Positions 25,880-35,368 are shown, counted from the first letter of the stretch. The stretch is DNA of 64,000 nucleotides from Aliamphritea ceti (GCF_024347215.1 NZ_AP025282.1:3968001-4032000), one strand, 5' to 3'. Program-made: numbers and translations. The notes: generated by a model not told the origin, from the sequence alone.

Positions 25880-26419
25880 TTATTTCATCGTCTGTGAAGA
25901 ATCATGCAGCCACGCTGCATGCTGAGGTGCACGTTTGGTCAGATCCCATTCATCGAGCATTGCCGGCGCTACTTCATGCAGCTTTTCTAACATGCCCGGT
26001 TGCGCTGTATTGGCAGCTATTTCAAGGCGATGGCCATTAGGGTCAAAAAAGTAAATTGACTTAAAAATGGTATGCTCGACCGGACCTATCACTTCCAGCC
26101 CGGCATCCTGCACCTTTTGCTTAGCCGCCAGTAAGGCATCCATATCGGCAACTTCAAAAGCAATATGCTGCACCCAGGCAGGCGTATTTGGATCTTTACC
26201 CATAGGTGGCGAATTCGGTATTTCGAAAAACGCCAGTACGTTGCCATTACCCGCATCCATGAATACATGCATGTAAGGATCCGGCGCTTTGGTTGAAGGC
26301 ACTTCGTTTTCTGCAATCGCCAGCTGAAAGTCCATACCCAGCACTTGCTGATAAAAGGTCACTGTTTCTTTGGCGTTATTACACCGGTAAGCGACGTGAT
26401 GAATGCGTTGAATATTCAT
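25880..26419 (-). CDS. VOC family (glyoxalase-like) protein in tyrosine operon
   Basis: A 179-residue vicinal-oxygen-chelate protein: MNIQRIHHVAYRCNNAKETV at the start, with later HVFMDAGNGNVLAFFE, VQHIAFEV and FFDPNGHRLEIAA, giving His/Glu metal-ligand positions typical of the fold. The frame opens six codons earlier, but ATG at 26417-26419 with AAGGAGCC is preferred. Homologues sit in tyrosine operons, but the reaction is uncertain; ring-cleaving dioxygenase or isomerase activity would fit the fold. It occupies the position where hmgA is usually found. Confidence 0.8.
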   Translation of the reverse strand: MNIQRIHHVAYRCNNAKETVTFYQQVLGMDFQLAIAENEVPSTKAPDPYMHVFMDAGNGNVLAFFEIPNSPPMGKDPNTPAWVQHIAFEVADMDALLAAKQKVQDAGLEVIGPVEHTIFKSIYFFDPNGHRLEIAANTAQPGMLEKLHEVAPAMLDEWDLTKRAPQHAAWLHDSSQTMK

Positions 26420-26437
26420 CTCAGGCTCCTTATTCAT

Positions 26438-27541
26438 TTAAACGCGCTTCTGTTCAGCTGCTGCATCAGGTTGCTGATCAATAACACCCCGTGCCACCTG
26501 ATCCCGCTCTATTGATTCAAACAGTGCTTTAAAATTACCTTCGCCAAAGCCGTCATCCTGTTTACGCTGAATAAATTCAAAGAACACCGGACCAATCACT
26601 GTGTCTGAAAAAATTTGTAATAACAGACGCGGCTCATCACCTTCGGTAGTACCGTCCAGCAATATTCCACGGCTTTGCAATTCATCAACAGGCTCACCAT
26701 GGCCAGGTAAGCGTTCTTCAAGCATCTCGTAATAGGTTTCAGGTGGTGGGGTCATAAACTTCACACCTTTCGCTTTCAGTTTGTCCCAGGCTTCCAGTAA
26801 GTTGTCGCAGGAAAATGCAATGTGCTGGATACCTTCACCGTTATACGCCATCAGAAACTCTTCAATCTGTCCGCCCTGAGACGCCTCTTCATTTAACGGA
26901 ATACGGATACGGCCATCCGGCGCAGTCATGGCTTTAGATAACAGACCGGTGTACTCACCTTTAATGTCGAAGTAGCGGATTTCACGAAAGTTGAAAATCT
27001 TTTCATAGAAACCAGCCCAGTAATCCATACGGCCGCGATAGACGTTATGTGTCAGATGGTCGATGACCTTAAAACCACAACCTTCCGGATGACGATCCAC
27101 ACCATCAAAATATTCAAAATCGATATCGTAAATTGAATTACAGTTCTCATATCGGTCAATCAGATACAAAGGTGCGCCGCCAATGCCTTTAATGGCTGGT
27201 AAACGTAATTCCATCGGGCCAGTAGGCACTTCGATTGGCTGAGCGCCTAACTGCAACGCTCGGTGGTACGCATGGTGTGAATTTTTAACCCTAAACGCCA
27301 TACCACAAGCGGATGGGCCATGCTCTTCAGCAAAATAATGAGCGTTACTCTGAGGTTCATAATTAATAATGAAATTTATATCGCCCTGACGGAACAAAAC
27401 CGCATCTTTAGACCTGTGACGCGCAATGCAGGTAAACCCCATCATCTCAAAAATAGGCTCCAACTGGCCGCGTTCAGTTGCAGAAAACTCTACAAATTCA
27501 AAGCCATCCAGGCCCATTGGATTTTCAAAAAGGTCTGCCAT
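26438..27541 (-). CDS. hppD: 4-hydroxyphenylpyruvate dioxygenase
   Basis: Fe(II) enzyme that converts 4-hydroxyphenylpyruvate to homogentisate. The 367 residues show two VOC modules; the C-terminal one carries the ligands (DHLTHNVYRGRMDYW His near 166, GIQHIAFSC His near 243 and GPVFFEFIQRK Glu near 325). AGGAGCATAAC before ATG supports the start. It is the first gene of the operon leading to maiA and is divergent from a MarR regulator across a spacer with strong inverted repeats. Hydroxymandelate synthase is an alternative name for similar folds but is unlikely given the operon. Confidence 0.94.
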   Translation of the reverse strand: MADLFENPMGLDGFEFVEFSATERGQLEPIFEMMGFTCIARHRSKDAVLFRQGDINFIINYEPQSNAHYFAEEHGPSACGMAFRVKNSHHAYHRALQLGAQPIEVPTGPMELRLPAIKGIGGAPLYLIDRYENCNSIYDIDFEYFDGVDRHPEGCGFKVIDHLTHNVYRGRMDYWAGFYEKIFNFREIRYFDIKGEYTGLLSKAMTAPDGRIRIPLNEEASQGGQIEEFLMAYNGEGIQHIAFSCDNLLEAWDKLKAKGVKFMTPPPETYYEMLEERLPGHGEPVDELQSRGILLDGTTEGDEPRLLLQIFSDTVIGPVFFEFIQRKQDDGFGEGNFKALFESIERDQVARGVIDQQPDAAAEQKRV

Positions 27542-27642
27542 GTTATGCTCCTGCTATTCGAAGAACAAAAACCACAGGTACGGCGACGCTGCGTAATGCT
27601 CCCGATATAATTATTATTTTGTTGAAACAGACTGATCTGAAT

Positions 27643-27688
27643 CAATAGTTGCTCATGCAACAATTATTGGTTGTAATCGCAACTATTG
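27643..27688. promoter_or_regulatory. Nested inverted repeats between hppD and marR, probable MarR operator
   Basis: CAATAGTTGC at 27643-27652 and GCAACTATTG at 27679-27688 form a perfect 10-bp inverted repeat; GTTGC-TCAT-GCAAC at 27648-27661 is a second palindrome sharing the left arm. The site is about 100 bases before hppD and just upstream of the MarR gene, fitting a MarR-family operator controlling both. Confidence 0.65.
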
Positions 27689-27712
27689 TCAAGCTATGAC
27701 CCGGAAGAGCTT

Positions 27713-28180
27713 ATGAAAAATACTCACGACACCCCTGATATCATCACCCTCGAAGACTTTATGCCCTACCGGTTGTCTGTACTCTCTAACAAAGTCAGCA
27801 CCATTATTGCGGCTACTTATCAGGGGAAATTTGGTATCTCGGTAACGGAATGGCGCATCATGGCGGTACTTGGTGAATACCCAAATGCATCTGCAGACTT
27901 TGTTTCAGTAAAAACACAGATCGAAAAATCCATTATCAGCCGGGCAATTGCTAAGTTATTGCAACGCAAACTGATTGAACGTGAGTTTGATGCCGAAGAC
28001 CGCCGTCGGTCAGTCCTTAATTTGTCTGTTACCGGCCGCGACGTATACCGGGAAATCGTACCGGTTTCATTTGCCTATGAAGAAAAACTGCTGGAGTGTT
28101 TTAACGAAGAAGAGCAGGAACAGTTCAGCGAACTGATCAACCGCTTATATGCTCACGCAGAAAAAATTGAAGAAAAATAA
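27713..28180 (+). CDS. MarR family transcriptional regulator
   Basis: A 155-residue winged-helix regulator. The recognition region is KFGISVTEWRIMAVLGEYPN through SIISRAIAKLLQRKLIERE with the wing DAEDRRRSVLNLSVTG, a clear MarR domain. The frame opens nine codons upstream with TTG, but ATG 27713 with GGAAGAG is preferred. It is divergent from hppD and probably represses or activates the tyrosine operon in response to an aromatic intermediate (inference). Confidence 0.9.
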   Translation: MKNTHDTPDIITLEDFMPYRLSVLSNKVSTIIAATYQGKFGISVTEWRIMAVLGEYPNASADFVSVKTQIEKSIISRAIAKLLQRKLIEREFDAEDRRRSVLNLSVTGRDVYREIVPVSFAYEEKLLECFNEEEQEQFSELINRLYAHAEKIEEK

Positions 28181-28207
28181 CCCCCTAAAAACTCTCCAGT
28201 GAATAAG

Positions 28208-28236
28208 TTACACCGGCCAATTACCGGTGTAATTTC
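28208..28236 (+). terminator. Hairpin terminator after the MarR gene
   Basis: TTACACCGG at 28208-28216 pairs with CCGGTGTAA at 28224-28232, followed by TTTC. It lies 28 bases past the stop. The following 220 bases to dctP hold no visible gene. Confidence 0.65.
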
Positions 28237-28453
28237 AATTTCACTGGAATATTTCTAAAACAAACCCTTGTCGAAAAACGACCTTTAATCCGTTGTAAAT
28301 CCTCTGCTATTCCTCTTACTTAAGCGTTTAATTAACTAAGTTAAACCTATTTGAAATTTATCCAGCCCCCGTCATCACTGAAAATCGTCAACCGATTCAG
28401 TCCGGAACCCGGCTGAACACTTCTCAGACCAACAAAAAATATTAGAGGTCGTT

Positions 28454-29473
28454 ATGACGATAAAAACTACTATCAAGTCTTTGGTTGCAGCTTGCACAAC
28501 TGCTACGGTTTTATCACTGCCAATGGCTAATCAGGCCAGCGCAGGAGATGATTTTATTCTGGCTCATGCCTACCCTACCGATCATATTTTCCATATGGCT
28601 TCAGAGACCTTCATTAATGAGATGAAGAGCAGCAATTCTGAACTCGAAGTTAGTTACCACCCAGGTGGTGATCTGGGAGACTGGGCATCAATATTTGAAC
28701 AAAGCATGGAAGGCGTCGTTCCTATGACGATGAGTTTTGGTGCTTCAGAATATGATCCTCGCCTGGACCTTTCATGGCTGGCCTATGTCGTCGATAACTG
28801 GGACGACGCTCGCAAAGTCTACGGTCCCAACGGACAAATGACCGACGTATATAACGATATTCTCGGTGATCTGGATTTAGAAATTCTGGGGACTATTCCG
28901 ACTGGCTTCGGTTCACTGGCAGTACGTAAAGGTGTTAACCGCGTACCCACCAGCTTCCTGGAAGACGCTCAGGGATTCAAGATGCGGGTACCACCTGCGC
29001 CAGTCGCCATCGAACGCTTCAAAAACTGGGGATTCACTGCTGTCCCTATGCCATTCGCAGAACTCTACACAGCATTACAACTAGGTACAGTTGATGGACG
29101 TGCCTTTGGCCCGTCTGTCGAAATCTGGCAGATGCGAGATGTTCTGGAAAGCTATGTATTAACGAAAGATTACTTTGAGCATGCATTCTGGGTAGTAAAT
29201 AAGACCTGGATGGACAGCCTGTCAGATGCTGAGCAACAAAAGATTCGCGCTGCTGCCACTGCCACCATGACAAAAGTGTGGGCTGAAGCTCAAAGCATTG
29301 ATGAAGGTTTCTTAGCGAAAGTTCAGGAAAACGGCATCAATGTTGTTGAACTGACACCTGCTGAGCTGGAAAAAGCTAAAAGCATTATTTATGAAAAAGA
29401 ATGGCCGTTCATGGAAGAAATCGTTGGCACTGAGATCATGAATAAGATGCGGGCGATCGCTGGCATTAACTGA
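28454..29473 (+). CDS. dctP: TRAP transporter substrate-binding protein
   Basis: Periplasmic solute receptor of 339 residues with a signal peptide (about 1-30, ending ANQASAG). DctP-fold features include DHIFHMASETFINEM near 40, FKMRVPPAPVAIERFKNWGF near 180 with the Arg that commonly binds a carboxylate, and ELYTALQLGTVDGRAFGPSV near 205. AGAGGT before ATG supports the start. A strong terminator immediately after its stop would keep receptor expression above that of dctQM. The substrate is unknown; an aromatic or 2-oxo acid would fit the neighbours (inference). Confidence 0.92.
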   Translation: MTIKTTIKSLVAACTTATVLSLPMANQASAGDDFILAHAYPTDHIFHMASETFINEMKSSNSELEVSYHPGGDLGDWASIFEQSMEGVVPMTMSFGASEYDPRLDLSWLAYVVDNWDDARKVYGPNGQMTDVYNDILGDLDLEILGTIPTGFGSLAVRKGVNRVPTSFLEDAQGFKMRVPPAPVAIERFKNWGFTAVPMPFAELYTALQLGTVDGRAFGPSVEIWQMRDVLESYVLTKDYFEHAFWVVNKTWMDSLSDAEQQKIRAAATATMTKVWAEAQSIDEGFLAKVQENGINVVELTPAELEKAKSIIYEKEWPFMEEIVGTEIMNKMRAIAGIN

Positions 29474-29487
29474 TTCTTGCACTTCTT

Positions 29488-29509
29488 GCCCCGGATCCGG
29501 GGCTTTTTT
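29488..29509 (+). terminator. Intra-operon terminator between dctP and dctQ
   Basis: GCCCCGGATCCGGGGC followed by six T, 14 bases past the dctP stop. It is probably partially read through, giving more receptor than membrane subunits. Confidence 0.85.
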
Positions 29510-29612
29510 ACAAAGTCCCCGGCATGAATATATTGCTGGGGTCGCAAATCAGCAGCGGCGGACCTTCTCTGTAACAACGGTTATCCGGCGCATTACTGAA
29601 CGGATCAGTGTT

Positions 29613-30227
29613 ATGCAAACGCCAGAAATATTGACGACCGGAAACGAGGCTTTATCACCACAGGCCTCTCCTTCCCAGATCTCGGATGCTCAACAACCAG
29701 AGAGTAAACTCAGAACATCAATGCGCAGTTTTGAAACACTGCTCAACTATACGTTTAAAGCACTCATGCTTTTTGCCGGCCTGATGCTTGCTGCCTTAAT
29801 GTTCGCCCAGGTCATTATGCGCTACGTGCTGGAATCTCCTTTTACCGGCATTGAAGAAGCCTCCATTCTGCTGGCTGTCTGGGTATACTTTCTCGGTATG
29901 GGCTACGCCACACGGCAACATGAACACATTCACGGCGGCATTCTTACCCTTATCGTCAAAGACCCTTATACAACCCAACAGTTTCGTCTTTTTGGTTCTC
30001 TTGTTTGCATGCTGGCAGCCTGTATTTTTGGTTACTTTGCCTGTGTCTACGCACTGAAAGAAATTGATCGTGGCCGCCTGAGTATCAACCTGCGCTGGCC
30101 GAGAGGTATCTGGAGTGCAAGCATGATTGTCGGCTTCGCAATGATGGTTGGTTACTTTCTGCTGAATGCTCTACAGCAAATCACTGAATTACGGGCCATG
30201 AAATCAAACCGTCAGGAGACACGCTAA
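29613..30227 (+). CDS. dctQ: TRAP transporter small membrane subunit
   Basis: A 204-residue inner-membrane protein with four membrane segments (about residues 48-70, 85-102, 122-142, 160-180) and the DctQ motif VIMRYVLESPFTGIEEAS. The N-terminal 40 residues are an extra hydrophilic Ser/Gln-rich extension. Its stop overlaps the dctM start. It forms the permease with DctM. Confidence 0.9.
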   Translation: MQTPEILTTGNEALSPQASPSQISDAQQPESKLRTSMRSFETLLNYTFKALMLFAGLMLAALMFAQVIMRYVLESPFTGIEEASILLAVWVYFLGMGYATRQHEHIHGGILTLIVKDPYTTQQFRLFGSLVCMLAACIFGYFACVYALKEIDRGRLSINLRWPRGIWSASMIVGFAMMVGYFLLNALQQITELRAMKSNRQETR

Positions 30228-31528
30228 TGCTTTTATTTTTACTGGCGATGCTCATTATTGTCGCCCTGATTCTGGTTGAAATCCCTGTTGCTTTTGCATT
30301 CGGTATTGGCGCAATGCTTTTTACCTTTAGCAGTGGCAATGATATTTCATTTCTGATTCCCCACGGCTTCAAAACAGCCAGTGGTTTCGCACTATTGGCA
30401 TTACCGCTGTTTATTTTCGCTGGTTTACTCATGGCTGAAGGAGGTATTTCAGAGCGGCTGCTCAACTTTGTAAATGCACTGGTAGGACGGATCAAAGGCG
30501 GGTTAGGTGCAGTCACCGTTCTCACCTGTGCGTTATTTGGTGCGATTTCCGGTAGCTCATCTGCTGCTATTGCCGCGGTCGGGCAAATTATGATTCCACG
30601 TATGGTTCGCGAAGGGTATCCCGCGGGTCATGCGACGGCGCTGGTTGCCTGCTCGTCCGTCCTGGCACTGTTAATTCCTCCTAGCATTCCTATGATTATT
30701 TTTTCCATCACCGGAGGTTTATCCGTTGGCGCGGCCTTTTTATCGACAATCATTCCGGGCATATTGCTGACATTCATTTATTGCGCATTGAATATCTGGT
30801 TTCTGAAAGACAATCCGAATATTCAGGTCGAACCGGCCGTGCCTTTCAAAACAGCAGCTAAACAAGTGGCCGTTTCAGGCTATAAAGCATTATTTGCTTT
30901 ACTGATGCCGCTCATCATTCTGGGTGCCATTTACAGCGGAATCGCGACACCAACAGAAGCAGCAGCAATTGCAGTCATTTATGCAATACCGGTGGGCTTG
31001 CTGATCTACAAAGGCATGACTCTGCGTAGCCTAGGCAGTGTCACTATTCGCGCTGTCACAATGACCGGCTCAATTATGGCTGTTCTATTCTTTCTGTTCA
31101 TCATGAGCCGGGCAATGATTCTTGAACAAATCCCTAAAGAATTAGCCGAAGCTCTGTTACAGATATCAGAAAATAAATACGTCATTCTATTGATGATCAA
31201 TGTGCTGTTATTACTGATTGGTATGATTGTTGACGATATATCCGGCAGTGTACTGGCGGCAATTATCTTTCTACCGGTGGTGAACGCATTAGGAATCGAC
31301 CCGATTCATTTCGCAGCAATCGTTGGGGTGAACCTGGGTCTGGGTAATGTATCACCACCATGTGCGCCGATGCTTTATATGGCAGGCGGTGTGAGTAAGT
31401 TATCACTGGATAAATACCTTACTCCTACCCTGAAATTCCTATGTCTGGGACACTTACCTATGGTTATGCTGGTGACGTTCATTCCGGAATTATCGCTGTT
31501 TTTACCTAAATTGTTACTGGGTTACTAA
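30227..31528 (+). CDS. dctM: TRAP transporter large permease subunit
   Basis: A 433-residue inner-membrane protein of the DctM family with about twelve membrane segments. Typical signatures are FIFAGLLMAEGGISERLLNF, TCALFGAISGSSSAAIAAVG, VLALLIPPSIPMIIF and GLGNVSPPCAPMLYMAGG. Start codon overlaps the dctQ stop. It forms the sodium-coupled channel of the TRAP system with DctQ. Confidence 0.93.
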   Translation: MLLFLLAMLIIVALILVEIPVAFAFGIGAMLFTFSSGNDISFLIPHGFKTASGFALLALPLFIFAGLLMAEGGISERLLNFVNALVGRIKGGLGAVTVLTCALFGAISGSSSAAIAAVGQIMIPRMVREGYPAGHATALVACSSVLALLIPPSIPMIIFSITGGLSVGAAFLSTIIPGILLTFIYCALNIWFLKDNPNIQVEPAVPFKTAAKQVAVSGYKALFALLMPLIILGAIYSGIATPTEAAAIAVIYAIPVGLLIYKGMTLRSLGSVTIRAVTMTGSIMAVLFFLFIMSRAMILEQIPKELAEALLQISENKYVILLMINVLLLLIGMIVDDISGSVLAAIIFLPVVNALGIDPIHFAAIVGVNLGLGNVSPPCAPMLYMAGGVSKLSLDKYLTPTLKFLCLGHLPMVMLVTFIPELSLFLPKLLLGY

Positions 31529-31676
31529 ACTCAGTATTAAACAGTCCTGTTCGGGTGGTGTTAGCTTACCGCCCGGATACGGTGCTCACTAAAGTGACCT
31601 TTTGCTACTACAGGCAATCTGCAATGACTACTCTTAACGCAGCCACAATAACTTTTGACAGGAAATACAGAATACT

Positions 31677-32594
31677 TTGAATAAACACGTTATAGGCCAG
31701 TTAAGCGACGTTGATTTGAGATTACTACGTATCTTCAGAGTCATCGTTGAAGCCGGTGGATTTTCTGCCGCCGAAGTCGTTCTGAACATCAGCAGCGCAG
31801 CAATCAGTGTTGCAGTTTCTGATCTTGAAACCCGGCTGGGATTTCGCCTTTGTCAGCGGGGCCGGTCAGGTTTTTCCCTGACTGAAGAAGGCCGGGAAAT
31901 CTACGCATATATCCTGCAGCTATTTTCATCCATTGAAGACTTTAAAACTCAGATAAACGGCCTACATACTCAGCTAAAGGGTGAACTGAACATTGGTATC
32001 ACCGATACACTGGTCAGCATGCCTAAGATGACGATTACTAACAGTCTCGCTCTACTGAAAGATCAGGGGCCGGATGTTGTTATCAATATCTGGATGATGC
32101 CGCCTAATGATGTTGAGTTGGGTATTCTGAAAGGCCATTTGCACGTGGGTATTATGCCTACAACGAAGCAAATCAGTGGCCTGGAATACCACGATTTATA
32201 CAGTGAACGTTCGCAGCTCTATTGCGAAGCCAGTCACCCGCTGTTCCATGCTGAAGGTAAAGCTCAAATTGATCAGTGGCAGGCAGTTTTGCCTGCATAT
32301 GTACAAAGTGCAGAAATCAAAACGCACCAACAATGCCTGAATACCGAAGCAGCAGCTACAGCTACTGACCGGGAAGGCATCGCATTTTTAATTTTAACCG
32401 GCCGTTACATTGGCTACCTGCCCGACCACTTCGCGCAACCTTGGGTCAATGAAAACCGCTTACATGCTATCGAAGCAGACACCTACTTTTACGATACCCG
32501 CTTTTCGTATGTTACCCGTAAAAGTACGCCACAGAATTTAGTTTTAAAGGCCTTCCTCCAGCATATGCGTGCTCAGATTGAACCTGCAAAGTGA
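31677..32594 (+). CDS. LysR family regulator (TTG start)
   Basis: A 305-residue LysR regulator following the TRAP genes. The N-terminal helix-turn-helix covers DLRLLRIFRVIVEAGGFSAA and SSAAISVAVSDLETRLG; the effector domain follows from about residue 95. The only start compatible with a full DNA-binding domain is TTG 31677, with AGGA about 12 bases upstream, so translation may be weak. The target is unknown; the TRAP genes or phhA on either side are candidates. Confidence 0.83.
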   Translation: MNKHVIGQLSDVDLRLLRIFRVIVEAGGFSAAEVVLNISSAAISVAVSDLETRLGFRLCQRGRSGFSLTEEGREIYAYILQLFSSIEDFKTQINGLHTQLKGELNIGITDTLVSMPKMTITNSLALLKDQGPDVVINIWMMPPNDVELGILKGHLHVGIMPTTKQISGLEYHDLYSERSQLYCEASHPLFHAEGKAQIDQWQAVLPAYVQSAEIKTHQQCLNTEAAATATDREGIAFLILTGRYIGYLPDHFAQPWVNENRLHAIEADTYFYDTRFSYVTRKSTPQNLVLKAFLQHMRAQIEPAK

Positions 32595-32627
32595 AAAAAA
32601 CGGCATCTCTGCTAAACAGAGATGCCG
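32594..32627 (-). terminator. Strong terminator between LysR gene and phhA
   Basis: CGGCATCTCTG-CTAAA-CAGAGATGCCG, an 11-bp perfect stem, is followed on the minus strand by seven T (plus-strand A run 32594-32600). It terminates phhA transcription and may also serve the convergent LysR gene. Confidence 0.8.
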
Positions 32628-32742
32628 CTAAACATTCAGAATAAGGAGTTACTTTATTCTGCCTCACAGTTTACGACTCACTCTAAAGTCGATAAATAAT
32701 CATTTTTTAAAGTAAAGATTACATAATCAGTACGTATTCAGA

Positions 32743-33528
32743 TCATACGGCCTGAGGAAACTTCGCCGGTAATAATCCCAACTCCATTGCCTGATGCACC
32801 AGCGCCATCAGATCCAGTTTGGTCAGTGCTGTCATATGGGCAAGATCGTCCAGCAGAAAGTATTCCGGCTGCATAATGTCAATTCGGTAAGGTGTCCGTA
32901 AAACCTGTAAAGGCTCCAATGGAGTGATCTCTGCTTCATGACTAAAGGCATAACGGGTTTCACCGGGAGACGAAAGAATGCCGCCACCAATTACCCGAAA
33001 ACTATCCTGATGACGCACCAGACCAAACTCAACCGTGAACCAATATAATCGTGCCAGATATACCCGCTCCTGAGGTGTTGCAGACACCCCAAGCTTTCCA
33101 TAATGCTCAGTAAAATCGGCAAAATGCTGGTTAGTCAGCATTGCGCAATGGCCGAAAATCTCATGAAAAATATCTGGCTCTTTGATGTAATCAAGATCCT
33201 CTTCTGAACGAATAAAAGTAGCAACCGGAAAACGCCGCTGTGAAAGCAATTCGAAAAAGCGGTCAAAACCAATCAGGGCGGGTACTGCTGCAGTTTTCCA
33301 ACCGGTTGTAGCATACAAAACATCATCAATTTCGCTCAGTTGAGGAATATGATCTTGCGGTAAGTTTAACAACGTCAGTCCGGATAAAAACTCATCGCAG
33401 GCAGTATCCTGAATACACGCCATTTGACGGTTAATGAGTGTTTTCCAGATACGATTTTCCGCAGCGCTATAACGGATGATGCCGTCATTTTCTGGCTGTC
33501 GGGCGATGTAGGACGTCTGCTGCTTCAT
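32743..33528 (-). CDS. phhA: Phenylalanine 4-monooxygenase
   Basis: Pterin- and iron-dependent enzyme converting phenylalanine to tyrosine. The 261 residues match the bacterial catalytic domain: PDIFHEIFGHCAML supplies the two His iron ligands, ARLYWFTVEFGLVRH the Glu ligand, and GGGILSSPGETRYAF the substrate loop. AGGA before ATG supports the start. No pterin carbinolamine dehydratase gene (phhB) is adjacent. It feeds the hppD operon 5 kb away. Confidence 0.95.
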   Translation of the reverse strand: MKQQTSYIARQPENDGIIRYSAAENRIWKTLINRQMACIQDTACDEFLSGLTLLNLPQDHIPQLSEIDDVLYATTGWKTAAVPALIGFDRFFELLSQRRFPVATFIRSEEDLDYIKEPDIFHEIFGHCAMLTNQHFADFTEHYGKLGVSATPQERVYLARLYWFTVEFGLVRHQDSFRVIGGGILSSPGETRYAFSHEAEITPLEPLQVLRTPYRIDIMQPEYFLLDDLAHMTALTKLDLMALVHQAMELGLLPAKFPQAV

Positions 33529-33598
33529 AGGTTATCCTGTTGTCTCATCTGCTTTCTTTCACTGCCTTAAGTATAGACAGGTAAATGACATCAATTAC

Positions 33599-35368
33599 TC
33601 AACCAGAGGTTATTCGCCGCAAAACATCAGCTTCATCCCGACTCCGTTCCGGCAATAATATTGTTCCTAAAAAGCCTGCCAACGCTTCACAGAATGACAA
33701 CTTCTCTACACAGGTATCCTGATCCAGAGGAGCCAATAACGCCATCACACCAACGGCTGCACCACGGGCGTTGAATAATGGCACTGCAAGCATGCACATT
33801 TCACTCAGGAAATGTGCTTTAAGCCCACCAATAACCAATGGGTCTTCAGCAGATAAAGGCCCTTCCAGAGTAGTGGCAGACTGATACGCCCTTGAGAGCA
33901 GACTATCCAATTGAAGCGGAATCGTTGCCTCAAGATACTCTGCTGTTCGCATTCCCGGGAAATGCCCTGCTGCCAGTGACAGGTTTTGCTCATCACGGGC
34001 CAGATAAATCATCACCCCGTCACACTGCACCAGCCGCTGTAATTCATTACTCACATAACGGGCCCGGGCAGTGGTATCCGGGTAGGCAATCACCCGCTTC
34101 AATAAGCCAAACAAATCATCAAAATTATGCTGCATCTCATCCATCAGATGGTGCAAATCATCCACTTCAGCAATACCAGTATCCGTAAAACGGTTATCAA
34201 ACTTAAAGCGTTTTATCTCCTTACCATGCTCAATCAGATCAACCAGTGGTAACGCCAGACGTCTCGTCATCAGCCAGGTTAATGGTAAGGCGAGCAACAG
34301 CAACATCAGAATGATCGCTCCACCTTCTTTGCGTATCCGGTAGGCCTCAGCAAGTAAATCATTTTCAGGGGTAAGCAGTAGAAGCTGAAACTCTGCTTCC
34401 GGTATAGGTGTCAGTGTTTTTAACTGCCCTTGCCAGGTATCCCCCTGAAAACTAACACTGAAGGTTTTGTCTGTACCATCGGGTAAATGACTTACCAGGC
34501 TCATTAGCGGATGCTGTAAATCCGCCAGTGTTTTAAGTTTTACTTTATTTTCAGTCGCACTGCTAATCAGATCATCTGAACGGTTATACGCGAGAACCTG
34601 CTGATTATTATCCAGTATCAGTAAATGACTGTTAGGGCTGATGCGTTGCTGCTGTATCGACTTCGCAAGCATATCCAGCGAAATATCACCCGCGATCACC
34701 GCCGCATCTTCGGTATTAATCTGAGTGAAGGTCACGCCTACTTTGCGGATAAAGAAATACAAATAAGGGTCAGTCAGCTTGCCTTCACCCCGCCCTTCGA
34801 CTGCCAGCTCAAACCAGCCCCGTTTACGGGGATCATACTCAGTAGGTAAATATTCTGACGGACCTAAAGGGACTAAGTTTTCATCAAAGAATAACCGCTG
34901 AATCCGCCTTGGTTTGCTGGCAAAGCGAATATTATCCACCGCGTACATCGCTTGTTTTGGCGCGCTGAACACATCCCGCATATGCTCATCGTTCATCACC
35001 CGAACAATAAAAAAATCGCCATTCGCATAACCCACTTCAAGCGCAGTCAGCTCCGGACGATTCTCAAGTGCTGCGGCCAACAGAGGTAAAGTACGTAATC
35101 GGGAAGACATGTTCTGCGCGGTGGTGAGTTGAGTTTGCAGGAGTAAATTAACGGTTTGCGCTACTGGTGCATAACTACGCTGAAATTCCAGCTCGACATT
35201 CAGCCGAAGCTGTTCAAGATAATCACCGGATGCGCTGTTGATAAGCTGCCGGGTCTGATGATAATTATAAATTCCCAGGCTTCCACCCAGAATCAGCACC
35301 AGCAGGACTGCCAGCGTAGAGATATGTAAATGTATTGGACAGCGGCGCAGCCTTTGCCAGGAATCCAT
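33599..35368 (-). CDS. Cache-HAMP-GAF membrane sensor without output domain (copy 1)
   Basis: A 589-residue inner-membrane receptor. Membrane helices at about 17-36 and 350-372 bracket a periplasmic double-Cache domain (GWFELAVEGRGEGKLTDPYL and YFFIRKVGVTF are typical). A HAMP-like segment follows (about 373-425), then a GAF domain (about 435-575). The protein stops there: no histidine kinase, GGDEF, EAL, HD-GYP, cyclase or chemotaxis domain is present. GGGAG before ATG supports the start. A paralogue lies immediately upstream on the same strand. It may signal through a partner protein; ligand unknown. Confidence 0.82.
   Translation of the reverse strand: MDSWQRLRRCPIHLHISTLAVLLVLILGGSLGIYNYHQTRQLINSASGDYLEQLRLNVELEFQRSYAPVAQTVNLLLQTQLTTAQNMSSRLRTLPLLAAALENRPELTALEVGYANGDFFIVRVMNDEHMRDVFSAPKQAMYAVDNIRFASKPRRIQRLFFDENLVPLGPSEYLPTEYDPRKRGWFELAVEGRGEGKLTDPYLYFFIRKVGVTFTQINTEDAAVIAGDISLDMLAKSIQQQRISPNSHLLILDNNQQVLAYNRSDDLISSATENKVKLKTLADLQHPLMSLVSHLPDGTDKTFSVSFQGDTWQGQLKTLTPIPEAEFQLLLLTPENDLLAEAYRIRKEGGAIILMLLLLALPLTWLMTRRLALPLVDLIEHGKEIKRFKFDNRFTDTGIAEVDDLHHLMDEMQHNFDDLFGLLKRVIAYPDTTARARYVSNELQRLVQCDGVMIYLARDEQNLSLAAGHFPGMRTAEYLEATIPLQLDSLLSRAYQSATTLEGPLSAEDPLVIGGLKAHFLSEMCMLAVPLFNARGAAVGVMALLAPLDQDTCVEKLSFCEALAGFLGTILLPERSRDEADVLRRITSG

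Noticed and set aside
30181..30525. A 114-codon minus-strand frame across the dctQ/dctM junction
   Set aside because: Reverse shadow of the permease genes without a ribosome binding site.
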